Assembly: GCA_023512375.1 (NCBI GenBank)
Contig: JAILZS010000022.1
Span: 1 to 41,024 of the forward strand
Direction: 5' to 3'
From: Bacillota bacterium
GTDB taxonomy: Bacteria > Bacillota > Sulfobacillia > JAJZYS01 > JAILZS01
DNA: 41,024 nucleotides
This document shows positions 30,375 to 39,713 of this stretch, in pieces; positions within the stretch are counted from its first letter, which is position 1; every line of letters starts with the position of its first letter. The translations under genes were made by a program, and so were the position numbers. Under the pieces are notes generated by a model, which was not told the origin of the DNA, made no database searches, and saw only the letters and a list, made by a program, of their open reading frames with translations.

Positions 30375-33173
30375 CTACGGCAAGAGCCGCCACGATATCC
30401 CTCCGTCGTCAGTCCGATACAGGCTGCCAGTGCCCGTCAACAAGTAGCCCACCGTTGGAGCTGGGAAGGCGAACGAGGCCGAGCCGAGATTGCCAAGCGG
30501 CTCTCCCAAGACGGCCTCCCAGCGGACGCCGCCGTCCGCGGTGCGGTAGAGGGCGGCGGCTTCGGGACTCCAAAACCACGCTGTATGCCCACCCACCACG
30601 CCAACCAGCGAGGCCGTCGGCTCGAAACGGGAGATCGCACCCCGCCAGGCGGGGTTCGCGAGCACCGCGGCGCAGGCCAGGGCCGGGGTCGGCAACGCGC
30701 CGCCGCTGCCGAGCTCGGGGGTGGCGGGACGCCAGGTGGCTCCGCCGTCGTGCGTGGTGTAGGCGGCGTGGCCGCCGACGGCGCAGCCCATCCGGCCGTC
30801 GAGGGCGACGGCCGACAGCGGGGCTCGGCCCAAGGGCTCGCGTCGCCACGTGCGTCCGCCATCGGTCGTGCGGTAGAGGATGCCGGCGCCGTTCACGGCC
30901 AGGCCCACCGAAGGAGTGGCGAACGCCAACTCAGGTCCACCCTGCTCTTCGGGAGGGCCCGGCACGCGGCCCACCAGCCGCCAGCTGTGGCCGCCGTCCA
31001 CGGTACGGAGTACGGCCGATCCGTCCCCTCCCGTGCCGAGCCCAAAGCCGACGTTGGCTGCCAGGAAGGAGATGGCGAACACGGGTGCGGCGGCCGTCGG
31101 GTACACCTGTTGCCACCCGGCTCCCCCGTCTGTCGTGCGCAGAAGGCGGCCGCCGCCGCTCCCCGCGGTGGCGACCAGACCCAACCTGGCGGTGGCGAAG
31201 GCGAGCGCCGAGACGCCGCCCGCCCCGGATATGGTATGGGCCTTGAGTCCGTGGGGACCGGCGACCGCCACGCCGGCTGTGCCCGCGGCGGGGGTGGAAC
31301 CGGTGTACACGACCGCGCCGGTGCGCGCGACGGCAAACGGGCCCGGGTAGGTACCGGGACCGTCCGGAGCGTTCACGCCGGGAGCGCCCGGGTGGGTGTA
31401 TCCTTCCTCGACGGCGGGGCGCCAGCGTTGGCCCCGGTCGAGCGATACGAACGCGATGTACGGTGCGTGACCCATGGCCGCCTCGGCGAGGCCGATCTGA
31501 ACGACGGCGGTGTGGGCGCCGCATGCGAGGGCGGTGTAGGCCTCTCCCACCGTCGCGCTGCCGCTTTGCAACGGAGCGGAGAGGGCGAGACCCCACGTGC
31601 GGCCGCCATCTCCCGTCCGGTAGACGCGCGCCAGGTCGGCGACGAACCCGACCCGAGGGGAGAGAAAGCACGCCGACTGCACGGGGACGGGTGTCCGCAC
31701 GGCGCGCCACGTCCGCCCACCGTCCTCGGTGGCGTATAGGTGTCCTCCGGCCTCCGGCACCGGTGTGCCGAAACCGTCGAATGTGCTCACACCCGATGTG
31801 GACACGACGCGGCTCCGACCCGTGCGAAGCGCCACCGCGACGGTGGCGTCGCTGGCCGGCACGTAGGCAGCCGTGCCGTCTGGCGACAGGGCGAAGCCGA
31901 CACCGGGCACGATCCCCCCTGCCGTCGTGCTTCGCACCTGCGTCACGAGCCGGCCGGAACGCAGGTCCAGGAGATCGAGGGCGCCGTCGCTGTCGACCAC
32001 GAGGCGCTTCAGCGCCGGGTCGACGGCAAGGGAGAAGGGAAGGTCCGGGATGTTCCAGGTGACCTTGACCGTGCCGTCGGGCAGGGAGAGGACCGAGACC
32101 TGGCCGCCTCCCCCGGGCCGTGCGGCGCCCACGTACAGCGTGCGGCCATGCGGCCCGAGGGCGAGGCTCAACAGGCTCTCCCCTGCCACGAGCGTGCGCA
32201 CGACATGCCCCGCGGCGAGGTCGACGACGGAGACGCCCGCCCCGTTCGCGGCGCCGATGCCTCCGAGGTACGCCAAGCGGCCGTCGGGCGAAACGGCCAG
32301 GGAGCAACCGGTGGGGACGGCAAAGGCGGCGACACGGCGGCCGGTGACGGCGTCGAAGGCGTCTAGCACGTTCGTGGTCGTCGTCACGTACACGATCCGC
32401 CCATCGGGAGCCGGCGCCACGCCGCAAGGATTCAGGCCGGTGGCCGCGGTGGCCTCAAGGCGCAGAGATCGGGCGTCGACGAGAGCGAGCCGGTTCGCCC
32501 CTTCTGCGACCGCATACAGGCGCCGGCCGTCGGGCGATAGCGCGACGGCCTGGGGGCCGCCCGGGAGCGCTAGCATGCGCGCGACGCGGTCGGTGCGAAG
32601 ATCGACGGCGGTCACGCTTCCGGTCGCGTTGCTTACGTACAGGGTGCTGCCGCTAGGGGAGAGGGCGGTCGCCACTGGGTTCGTGCCCAGGGCCGGCGAG
32701 AGCGCGGCCACCGCGTAGCCGACGTTCGCGGTCGGGAAGCTGACGGTCAGAGCGCACGCGCCGGCCGGCATGGACAGGCATGAGCGCTGCCCGTCGGGTT
32801 CGCGCCCTGGGCGCCAATGGGCGCCGCCGTCGGTGGTGACGAGAAGCCCCCGATCCGTCGCGGCATAGGCGATGCGGGGCGAGGGCGCTGCGATGGCGAA
32901 CACGCGCCCGCGGCCGTGCCACTGCGTGCTCCAGTGCCGCCCGCCGTCCACGGTTCCGAGAAGGATGCCGGTGCCGCCCGCCCAGCCGACCTGCGGTGAT
33001 GCCAGGGCCAGGGCGGTGAAGGGCGAGGGAGTTGCGGCCAGCCCCCGCTCGGCGAGCGTGCGGGCGATTGGAACCGGCAGTTGCGCTGCCTGTCCCCAGA
33101 TGCCAGGCGCCAGGGCGAGGACGCCGCCGAGAACCAGGCTTCCGGCAACTCGACGCCTACCGGTCCCGATCAC
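30375..33173 (-). CDS. Giant secreted beta-propeller protein (Asp-box propeller with inserted YVTN propeller)
   Basis: This 932-residue exported protein has a basic and hydrophobic signal ending near residue 30 (LALAPGIWGQA). Asp-box/Ycf48-like repeats at about 76-81 (DGGRHW) and 115-120 (DGGAHW) are followed by a YVTN/surface-layer propeller at about 165-460 with repeated SPDGRRLY/SPDGRLAY strands. Eight further Asp boxes follow from residue 483 to the C terminus (DGGRTW, DGGAGW, DGGHSW, DGGATW, DGGISW). This looks like one propeller interrupted by another. The only supportable start is GTG 33173, with AAGGGGG 11 bases upstream; the open frame beyond it is not protein-like. No enzyme motif or anchor was seen. 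It probably acts extracellularly in binding or assembly. Confidence 0.8.
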   Translation of the reverse strand: MIGTGRRRVAGSLVLGGVLALAPGIWGQAAQLPVPIARTLAERGLAATPSPFTALALASPQVGWAGGTGILLGTVDGGRHWSTQWHGRGRVFAIAAPSPRIAYAATDRGLLVTTDGGAHWRPGREPDGQRSCLSMPAGACALTVSFPTANVGYAVAALSPALGTNPVATALSPSGSTLYVSNATGSVTAVDLRTDRVARMLALPGGPQAVALSPDGRRLYAVAEGANRLALVDARSLRLEATAATGLNPCGVAPAPDGRIVYVTTTTNVLDAFDAVTGRRVAAFAVPTGCSLAVSPDGRLAYLGGIGAANGAGVSVVDLAAGHVVRTLVAGESLLSLALGPHGRTLYVGAARPGGGGQVSVLSLPDGTVKVTWNIPDLPFSLAVDPALKRLVVDSDGALDLLDLRSGRLVTQVRSTTAGGIVPGVGFALSPDGTAAYVPASDATVAVALRTGRSRVVSTSGVSTFDGFGTPVPEAGGHLYATEDGGRTWRAVRTPVPVQSACFLSPRVGFVADLARVYRTGDGGRTWGLALSAPLQSGSATVGEAYTALACGAHTAVVQIGLAEAAMGHAPYIAFVSLDRGQRWRPAVEEGYTHPGAPGVNAPDGPGTYPGPFAVARTGAVVYTGSTPAAGTAGVAVAGPHGLKAHTISGAGGVSALAFATARLGLVATAGSGGGRLLRTTDGGAGWQQVYPTAAAPVFAISFLAANVGFGLGTGGDGSAVLRTVDGGHSWRLVGRVPGPPEEQGGPELAFATPSVGLAVNGAGILYRTTDGGRTWRREPLGRAPLSAVALDGRMGCAVGGHAAYTTHDGGATWRPATPELGSGGALPTPALACAAVLANPAWRGAISRFEPTASLVGVVGGHTAWFWSPEAAALYRTADGGVRWEAVLGEPLGNLGSASFAFPAPTVGYLLTGTGSLYRTDDGGISWRLLP

Positions 33174-33611
33174 GTCTACCGTCCCCCTTCCCTCACCCCA
33201 CCGTGCACGGTAGACCGTCGCGACGGACACTTCGCGCCGCCCGCCCCAGGCCCCCGTTGGGCCGGATCCGGCGGCGCAAGTTGCCGGTTCCCCGGTGAGC
33301 GTCGCCTGGGCCGCGTCGCGCCGCCTCGGGCGCCCCGCCAGAGCGGCGTCCGGGGGCCGCATCGGACGGCTCGGACCCTTGCCGCAGCGCCGACGATCAC
33401 CGCGCCGATACGCCATGCGTGCCGGCCATCGGTGGAAACGGCGTAGGGCGCTGCTCGGGTCGCGCCGGGCCCGGTGGAAGGAGTTGCCTGGGCGGCGTCG
33501 AAGCCGTGCCCGCCGTCGCGGCCCCGCGTGGCTTGCCCGGCGGCGCGCGTCGCGGCGGCGCATCGCGCCTGGCGTTCACGGTCCACCCGGCCGACGCGGG
33601 GAGGATGGCGG
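33174..33611. other. Divergent intergenic region, propeller gene and peptide transporter
   Basis: This 438-bp gap separates the minus-strand propeller gene from the forward transporter genes. Reading frames exist on both strands but lack family content and ribosome sites. Apart from twin palindromes at 33200-33226 nothing specific was recognised, and no convincing -35/-10 pair was found in either direction. Confidence 0.4.
33200..33226. repeat. Two adjacent perfect 12-bp palindromes
   Basis: ACCGTGCACGGT (33200-33211) and CCGTCGCGACGG (33215-33226) are each perfectly self-complementary and lie three bases apart, 27 bases upstream of the propeller gene start. They could be operators for a dimeric regulator or stem-loops in its leader. 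Confidence 0.5.
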
Positions 33612-34532
33612 TTGCGCACGTTGTCCTTGGCCGAGGCAGACGTCACCACCCAAGCAGACGTACACCCGGCAGCGTTCGTCGTCTTCTGGCGGCGGTTCGC
33701 GCGAAACCGCCTGGCCGTCATCGGCCTGGGTCTGGTCCTCGTCGTCACCTTCGTGGCCATCTTCGCCCCTTGGCTGTCTCCCCACAGCGCCACCGCCGAA
33801 TTCATCAGCGCTATGCCTCTGGATGGTGCGCCCCTCAAGCCGACGTGGCACATGCCGTTTTTCCTCGGCACGGATGGGGTGGGTCACGACGAGCTCAGCC
33901 AGCTGATCTACGGGGCCCGTGTGTCGATGGAGGTCGGCGTCATGGCGACGCTCATCTCCCTGCTCATCGGTATGGCGGTGGGCGTGGTCGCCGGCTACCT
34001 AGGCGGCTGGGTCGACAACCTGCTCATGCGCTTGACGGACATCATGCTGGCCTTTCCCATCATCCTGTTCGTCATCCTCATCGACAGCGTTGTCTCCGAG
34101 CGTACCGTCGCGACCGTGTTCACCTCGATCGGCATCCTCGCCTGGCCAGGAATCGCGCGTATCGCTCGAGGCCAGACGTTGTCGGTTTCCAAGAACGAAT
34201 ACGTAGACGTGGCGCGGTCGCTGGGCGCCTCGCCGGTCCGGATCATGGTTCTACATATCCTGCCCAACGTTCTGTCGCCGGTTCTCGTGTACGGAACGCT
34301 CCAAATCGCCAACAACATCCTCCTCGAGTCGGCGCTGAGTTTTCTCGGAGCCGGCGTTCCCGACCCGATCCCATCGTGGGGGAAGATGCTCAGCGCCTCG
34401 ATCGGCTACTACCTCGTCGATCCCTACCTGCTCATCTGGCCCGGCGTCGCCCTCGCCCTCGCTACGCTCGGTTTCAACCTGTTGGGCGACGGCCTGAACG
34501 ACGCCATGAATCCGCGCGCCGCCCAGCTCTGA
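33612..34532 (+). CDS. Peptide/nickel-type ABC transporter permease (DppC/OppC family)
   Basis: This 306-residue permease has a DppC-type N terminus (FARNRLAVIGLGLVLVV as first membrane helix), an exported loop with FLGTDGVGHDELSQLIYGARVS, and the binding-protein-dependent transport domain with five further helices. The EAA-loop region is VDVARSLGASPVRIMVLHILPNV. TTG 33612 is chosen because GGAGG lies seven bases upstream and the protein then has family length; no ATG or GTG is near. It is the first gene of a permease-binding protein-permease set with no ATPase gene in the window. Cargo is unknown: oligopeptides, nickel or sugars are all possible in this family. Confidence 0.9.
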   Translation: MRTLSLAEADVTTQADVHPAAFVVFWRRFARNRLAVIGLGLVLVVTFVAIFAPWLSPHSATAEFISAMPLDGAPLKPTWHMPFFLGTDGVGHDELSQLIYGARVSMEVGVMATLISLLIGMAVGVVAGYLGGWVDNLLMRLTDIMLAFPIILFVILIDSVVSERTVATVFTSIGILAWPGIARIARGQTLSVSKNEYVDVARSLGASPVRIMVLHILPNVLSPVLVYGTLQIANNILLESALSFLGAGVPDPIPSWGKMLSASIGYYLVDPYLLIWPGVALALATLGFNLLGDGLNDAMNPRAAQL

Positions 34533-34577
34533 GACGGCGGGCGCCCCTTCACCTGTGTTTCGCGAGGAGGAGTGACC

Positions 34578-36287
34578 TTGTCTTCCCGCATTGGCCGCAC
34601 CGGCGCCCGCCATCTGGCTGGCGCCCTCGGCGCGCTCGCCCTGGCCGCCGCCACCCTGGCACCGGGCCTGGGCGCGAGCGCCCACATCCGGCTCGAACGG
34701 GCCGCACCGCCGGCGAAGCCGGTCGGCACCTTCGTGCAGGACTTCGCGGGCGACTTCCCGACCCTCGACCCCGTCTACTGGGAAGACCTGCAGTCGGCGA
34801 TCCCGATGCAGGCGATCTACGACACGCTCGTCACCTACCCGCTCAACGGGTCGACCGTCGTTCCCGACCTTGCCACCTGGACGGTGAGCTCGAACGGCCT
34901 CGTGTACACGTTCCATCTCAAGCACGGGGTGCGGTTCTCGAACGGCGACCCGGTCACCGCCCAGGACGTGGTCTACAGCCTCAACCGGGTGACCTCATGG
35001 GACGCCGGCGGCCCCAAGGGCCCGGCGCCGTACGGTAGCTCGTACAGCGACATCGTCGGTTACAACGCCTGGTTCAACAACGGCAAGAAGCCTGCCGCCA
35101 ACGTCACAGGCATGTCCGGCCTCAGTGCGCCCAACCCGTACACGGTGGTCATCCACCTGGTCCAACCGCAGGCGTACTTCCTCAACGAGCTGGCGCTCGA
35201 GTCGGCCGCGATTCTCGATCCCCGCGTCGTCGAGAAGTACGGGGTGATCAACTACCAGCTTCACGCCGTCGGCAGTGGTCCGTACAAGCTGCTCTATTGG
35301 CACCAGAACCACCAGATGGTCCTGGTTCCCAACCCGTATTACAACCGCGCCAACCCTGCCCGTATGGCCCGCGTGGTGTTCAATGTCAACGTCCCGTTCT
35401 CTACGCAGTTCCTGTACTTCAAAGAGGGCAAGGTCGACATGATCGACTTGCCCGATCAACAGACGTATCTGTCGGCTCTATCCACGCCGGGGATGATGAA
35501 CGACTTCTACAAGCAGGCGACGAACGAGATCTGGTATTTTGCACTGAACACCGCTCAGAAGCCGTTCAACAACCTCGACGCCCGCCTGGCTGTGAACTAC
35601 GCCATCGACCGTCAACCCGACCTTCGCCTCATCAACGGTCTCGGGAGCGTCATGACCCAGCCCCTCCCCCCCGAGATGCCCGGATATGAGAAGAACCTCA
35701 AGGGCTATCCGTACAACGTCGCCCTGGCGAAGAAGCTCCTGGCCAAGGCCGGCTACCCGCACGGGTTCACGATCACCCTCGTCTACACGACGGGTCGGCC
35801 GTTCGTCCAGCAGGTTTCGGAGAACATCCAGGCCCAGCTGGCCAAGGTCGGCATCACGGTCAACCTCAAGAACATCGCCCAGACCGGCTCGTACTTCTCT
35901 TACACGGCCGATCCCAAAAACCCGTTCCAGATGGCGTGGAGCGACTGGTACCAGGACTATCCCGACCCGCAGGACTTCCTGTTCAACCTTCTCGACAGCC
36001 AGACGATCGGCAGCCTCAACGTCGCCGCCTGGTCGAACAAGGCGTTCGACTCCTTGGTCGAGAAGGCCGACGCGCTGCCGGCGAGTCAGGAGGCCGAACG
36101 TATCAAGCTGTACGACAAGGCTCAGGCGATCGAAATCCAGCAGGCTCCGTGGGTGCCGATGTTCTACCCTCTGCAGGATGCGTTCGTCCAGCCTTGGGTG
36201 GCCCCGCACGACGTGAACGTCTACGTCCATCCTGTACGCGCGGAGAACATCCAGTACATGTACCTCACCAGCCACTTCAGCGGTTGA
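34578..36287 (+). CDS. Peptide-type ABC transporter substrate-binding protein (DppA/OppA family 5)
   Basis: This exported family 5 solute-binding protein of about 569 residues has a signal of about 35 residues (AGALGALALAAATLAPGLGASA) without a clear lipobox Cys. Landmarks are FPTLDPVYWEDL, VPDLATWTVSSNGLVYTFHL with VRFSNGDPVTAQDVVYSLNR, and the C-terminal QAPWVPMFYPL. TTG 34578 sits seven bases from AGGAGG; a GTG at 34572 is only one base from it. It lies between two permease genes, which is less usual than a position at one end of the operon. Ligand unknown. Codon use looks slightly less G-rich than the catabolic island but not clearly foreign. Confidence 0.92.
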   Translation: MSSRIGRTGARHLAGALGALALAAATLAPGLGASAHIRLERAAPPAKPVGTFVQDFAGDFPTLDPVYWEDLQSAIPMQAIYDTLVTYPLNGSTVVPDLATWTVSSNGLVYTFHLKHGVRFSNGDPVTAQDVVYSLNRVTSWDAGGPKGPAPYGSSYSDIVGYNAWFNNGKKPAANVTGMSGLSAPNPYTVVIHLVQPQAYFLNELALESAAILDPRVVEKYGVINYQLHAVGSGPYKLLYWHQNHQMVLVPNPYYNRANPARMARVVFNVNVPFSTQFLYFKEGKVDMIDLPDQQTYLSALSTPGMMNDFYKQATNEIWYFALNTAQKPFNNLDARLAVNYAIDRQPDLRLINGLGSVMTQPLPPEMPGYEKNLKGYPYNVALAKKLLAKAGYPHGFTITLVYTTGRPFVQQVSENIQAQLAKVGITVNLKNIAQTGSYFSYTADPKNPFQMAWSDWYQDYPDPQDFLFNLLDSQTIGSLNVAAWSNKAFDSLVEKADALPASQEAERIKLYDKAQAIEIQQAPWVPMFYPLQDAFVQPWVAPHDVNVYVHPVRAENIQYMYLTSHFSG

Positions 36288-36333
36288 TCGAGGCCTGCGA
36301 GAGCTCGCAACGGATGCCGACGGGGGTGCGCCC

Positions 36334-37251
36334 TTGACCCACTACATCGTCCGGCGCGTGCTGTGGATGTTCGTTGCGGTGTTCTTCGTCAACGCCATCA
36401 CGTACTTCGTGGCGTTCGGCATCCCGCCCGACCCGGCGCGGATGATCGCCGGCCAGCACGCGACGGCCGCGACCGTGGCAGCCGTGGCGCGCGCCCTCCA
36501 CCTCAACCTGCCGATCTGGCAGCGCTTCCTCCTCTACCTGTGGGGGGTGGCGCACGGCAACCTTGGCTATTCCTACGTCTACAACCGGCCTGTCCTGTCG
36601 ATGATCCAGCAGGCGGCGCCGGTCACCGCCGCCCTGGCCGTGGCCGCGATCCTGGCGGAACTCGTCATCGGCGTTCCGGTCGGCATCATCGCCGCCTATC
36701 GCCGCGGCAGTCGCCTCGACGCCGCCCTCATGGTCGGCTCGCTCGTCGGGATCTCGATGCCCACGTACTGGCTCGGCGTCCTCCTCATCCTGTTCCTCGG
36801 CTACATGGCGGGTCTGTTCCCCCTGAGCGGATATTCCCTCCGGGGTCTCGTCCTGCCCGCCCTGGCGGTAGGCATCACAGGCGCCGCGTTCTACGCCCGC
36901 CTCCTGCGGTCGACGATGCTCGAGGTCATGGGCCTGGACTACGTGCGCACGGCCCGTGCGAAGGGGATGAGCGAACGCGGCGTCCTCTTCCGGCACGTGG
37001 TCCGAAACGCCCTCATCCCGTTCGTCACCCAGATGGGGATCGACTTCAGCACCCTTCTCGGCGGGCTCATCGTCACCGAGGTGGTGTTCGGGATCCCGGG
37101 GCTGGGGCTGCTCGCCAACCAGGCGATCGGCAACCTCGACCCCACCGTGATCGTCGGCGAGACGACCTACACCGCCACGGCCGTCGTGGTGGTAAACCTC
37201 CTCGTCGACATCGTCTACGCCTTCCTCGACCCGCGCATCTCCTACCGCTGA
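36334..37251 (+). CDS. Peptide/nickel-type ABC transporter permease (DppB/OppB family)
   Basis: This 305-residue permease begins THYIVRRVLWMFVAVFFVNAITY, typical of DppB. It has the periplasmic loop region containing HGNLGYSYVYNRPV and the EAA-loop segment DYVRTARAKGMSERGVLFRHVVRNA. EVVFGIPGLGLLANQAI is the conserved late helix. TTG 36334 has a GGGGGTG site six bases upstream. It completes the membrane part with the DppC-like permease; a strong hairpin follows. Confidence 0.92.
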   Translation: MTHYIVRRVLWMFVAVFFVNAITYFVAFGIPPDPARMIAGQHATAATVAAVARALHLNLPIWQRFLLYLWGVAHGNLGYSYVYNRPVLSMIQQAAPVTAALAVAAILAELVIGVPVGIIAAYRRGSRLDAALMVGSLVGISMPTYWLGVLLILFLGYMAGLFPLSGYSLRGLVLPALAVGITGAAFYARLLRSTMLEVMGLDYVRTARAKGMSERGVLFRHVVRNALIPFVTQMGIDFSTLLGGLIVTEVVFGIPGLGLLANQAIGNLDPTVIVGETTYTATAVVVVNLLVDIVYAFLDPRISYR

Positions 37252-37265
37252 GAGGCTTGGGACGT

Positions 37266-37298
37266 CGCCGCCCCCGGCGCTCGCCGCCGGGGGCGGCG
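37266..37298. terminator. Perfect 14-bp hairpin between convergent genes
   Basis: CGCCGCCCCCGGCG pairs perfectly with CGCCGGGGGCGGCG across a five-base loop, 14 bases after the permease stop and 23 bases from the stop of the convergent propeller gene. It has no T-run on either strand. It could act on both transcripts. Confidence 0.65.
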
Positions 37299-37321
37299 CG
37301 TCGCGCGGTCCGCCATGCCCC

Positions 37322-39388
37322 TCAGGGGGCAGGGGTCGCCCACACCGCGCCCCCGTCCCCGGTGTGCCACACCGCCACGGTACCCGTCAGGAAGGGCGCA
37401 CCGGTGATGAGCCAGCCGTCGCTCGGCGAGCGGAAGGCGAGCGCGGCGACGGCACCCGCTTCCCTGGGTAGGAGGTAGACGTGCCAGGGGCGGGCGGCGC
37501 CGGCGCGCAGGAAGAGCTCGGCCTGCTCACCTGTGCCGAAGCCGGGGCGGGGGTGGTAGGGTAGGCCGACGGCGACGGCCAGGAAGCCGTCGGACCCGGC
37601 CTCCACCTGGGCTCCGTAGCCGGTTGTGCCGGCGATCCTCAAGGCGGCGGAGGCTCCCAGTCCCCCAGCGGTCAGCCGACGCAGCAAAGCGGTGCCGTCT
37701 CGGCGCGCGACGACCAGCCACGCCTCCCTGGGCGCGGCCAGGGCTGCGGCCTCGACAAAGCCGCCCCGGCCGTACTCGGGGATGGCGGCCACGGCGCGGA
37801 ACGTCCTGCCCCCGTCACCGCTCTGCAGGAGCGCCAGCCGGTTCTGCGACGCGCTCGACCAGACCAGACCGGCGCGCTCGGCGGTGAAGAAGCGCAGCGC
37901 CAGGGGTGCGCCGGCGGGAAGGGCGCGGACGAACCGCCAGGTGCGCCCCCCGTCCGCCGTTCGCCATAGGGAGCATGCGCCGTCGGGGCCCGCCTCCCCG
38001 ATGGCGTAGCCCAGGCGGGCGTCGACGAAGCTCAGCGCGGCGATCCGGTCCACCGGGAGGGCGCCCACCTGACGCCAGATACGGCCTTGGTCGGTGCTCT
38101 CCAGGACGGCGGAGCTTTGGGCCTGGTCCCCAGCGCCGAACACCGCGCCGCCGCCTACCGGGTCGAGCGCGCTTTCGGGCGTCGCGGCGGGCCACGCGGG
38201 CTGCCAGCGCTGTCCCGCATCGTCGGACACGATGAGCCCGCCGGCCGTGAGCGCCCACACCCGGCGGTCGGGCGTGACCGCGAGCGCTCGCAGGAACGTG
38301 TCCGGCCACCGGTGGACCAGCCTGGGCCCGCTCCCGGCGGCCGACGCCGCGACCAGGCTGGTCGCCGGTGGCGCGCAGGCCGCGAGATTGCGCTCCACGG
38401 TGGCGAGCGCCTCGCCTCCGGCCGCCGCCAAAAGCGGGGTACCGAACGGGCAGACGTCGGCGCCCGCAGGCCAGTCCAGTGCCTGCCAGGTCCGGCCGCC
38501 GCCGCCGCTCAAGTACAGGCCGTCGAGGAGGCACCCGTGCATGGCGCACGAGTCCGCGTCCGAGAGAGCGGTCCAGACCACGCCTCCGGGACCGAAGGCC
38601 AGCTCCCCCGTCAGGCGCGTCGGCAATCCCATGCCCGGCTGGCGCACGACGGTGCCGAGGGTCTGGAACGTGCGCCCGCCGTCCCGGCTCACCTCGACCT
38701 GGACGATGCCGGTCAGACCGCGGCTGCGCGCCGCAAGTGCCCACAGCGAGGTCCCCCGGAGCGCCAGGGCTGCGATCCAGGCGTGTTCGGCGGACGCCTG
38801 GCGCCACCTTCGGCCGCCGTCCGCCGTGGCGAGGAGGGTCGACGAGCTGCAGACCGGGAGGCGGCTCGGCGGGCTTGGGCAGGCGCCCAGGGCGACCCAC
38901 GCATCGCCGCCCGGCCCGGGCAACACGGCAGATACGGTGCGGTCGGTCGCCAGGACGGTGTGCCAGGCGTATCGGGCCCGGGTGCGGAGGAGCGTGCGGC
39001 AAGACCCCGGCTGTGCCGTGCAGGCGGGAGCGGTCTGGACCTGGGCCCATAGGGTGCCGCCGGGTGCGTACGCGAGTGCGGTCACGCCGTAGCCGCCGAC
39101 GTCCGACGTCGTCCAGGTGCCGCCTGGCGCCGCTTGCATTGCGACGATGCCGTGGCAGCGAGCGGCTACGTCGTCCTCGCACGCCTGGCCGCCTACCGCA
39201 ACCTGCCCGTCCCGCGCTACCGCCAAGGCGGAGAGCGACGCAAGGGGACCGGGGGGCAGGAGCCCCCGCATGGCGGCGGTGGGAACGGCGGACGCCCCGG
39301 AGGGGGCAAGCGCCGAGGCTAGCGCCAGCGCCGTCGCGGCACCGACGGCGGCTGCCCGCATGGCGCCGGGGACGAAAGCGGTGCGCAT
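37322..39388 (-). CDS. Secreted Asp-box beta-propeller protein (Ycf48/BNR-like)
   Basis: This 688-residue exported protein has a signal ending near AAPSGASA (MRAAAVGAATALALASAL). At least eight Asp-box or degenerate Asp-box repeats follow (DGGRRW, DGGRTF, GGGRTW, DAGQRW, DQGRIW, DGGRTW, DGGRTF, DGGAVW), spaced as in Ycf48/sialidase-type propellers. Several Cys pairs occur in the first half (CEDDVAARC, CTAQPGSC, CPSPPSRLPVC, CAMHGC), suggesting disulphides outside the cell. ATG 39388 follows AGGAGG at six bases. It lacks the YVTN insert of the other propeller gene. Function is unknown; no catalytic residues of sialidases were recognised. Confidence 0.8.
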   Translation of the reverse strand: MRTAFVPGAMRAAAVGAATALALASALAPSGASAVPTAAMRGLLPPGPLASLSALAVARDGQVAVGGQACEDDVAARCHGIVAMQAAPGGTWTTSDVGGYGVTALAYAPGGTLWAQVQTAPACTAQPGSCRTLLRTRARYAWHTVLATDRTVSAVLPGPGGDAWVALGACPSPPSRLPVCSSSTLLATADGGRRWRQASAEHAWIAALALRGTSLWALAARSRGLTGIVQVEVSRDGGRTFQTLGTVVRQPGMGLPTRLTGELAFGPGGVVWTALSDADSCAMHGCLLDGLYLSGGGGRTWQALDWPAGADVCPFGTPLLAAAGGEALATVERNLAACAPPATSLVAASAAGSGPRLVHRWPDTFLRALAVTPDRRVWALTAGGLIVSDDAGQRWQPAWPAATPESALDPVGGGAVFGAGDQAQSSAVLESTDQGRIWRQVGALPVDRIAALSFVDARLGYAIGEAGPDGACSLWRTADGGRTWRFVRALPAGAPLALRFFTAERAGLVWSSASQNRLALLQSGDGGRTFRAVAAIPEYGRGGFVEAAALAAPREAWLVVARRDGTALLRRLTAGGLGASAALRIAGTTGYGAQVEAGSDGFLAVAVGLPYHPRPGFGTGEQAELFLRAGAARPWHVYLLPREAGAVAALAFRSPSDGWLITGAPFLTGTVAVWHTGDGGAVWATPAP

Positions 39389-39713
39389 CGCCAGCCTCCT
39401 CTCGTGCGGGACGGGCGGCGGTTGGGGCGAAACCAGGCTCTCGGGTTCGGGGCCGATGGCGCTGTCCCTAGGCATCCTGTCCGACGCCGGCAAGTTGGCG
39501 CGGGCACGTCCGCCACGCCGCGTGACGTCCTCTCGCCTGCCCGAACGGCGGGCCGAGACGCGGACCGCCCCCGCGACCCTTAAGGTGCGGCAGGGGCGAG
39601 GGAAATGCAGGGCCGAGCGCGAAGGGCTGCGGGCGGCTGCGGGCGGCTGCGGACGATCGAGGCAGGCCGCGGAAGGCGGCTCGGAGGCGGGAGCGTCGGG
39701 AGGGGACAGGGAG
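39389..39713. other. Divergent intergenic region with short tandem repeat
   Basis: This 325-bp gap lies between the propeller gene and the hypothetical exported protein. It has a 10-bp tandem repeat (GGGCGGCTGC at 39631-39650, with a partial third copy before it). No supportable gene or clear promoter was found, though the forward frame is open throughout. Confidence 0.35.

Noticed and set aside
39631-39650. GGGCGGCTGC tandem repeat as a CRISPR or VNTR
   Set aside because: Only two full copies without spacers; it looks like ordinary GC-rich slippage.
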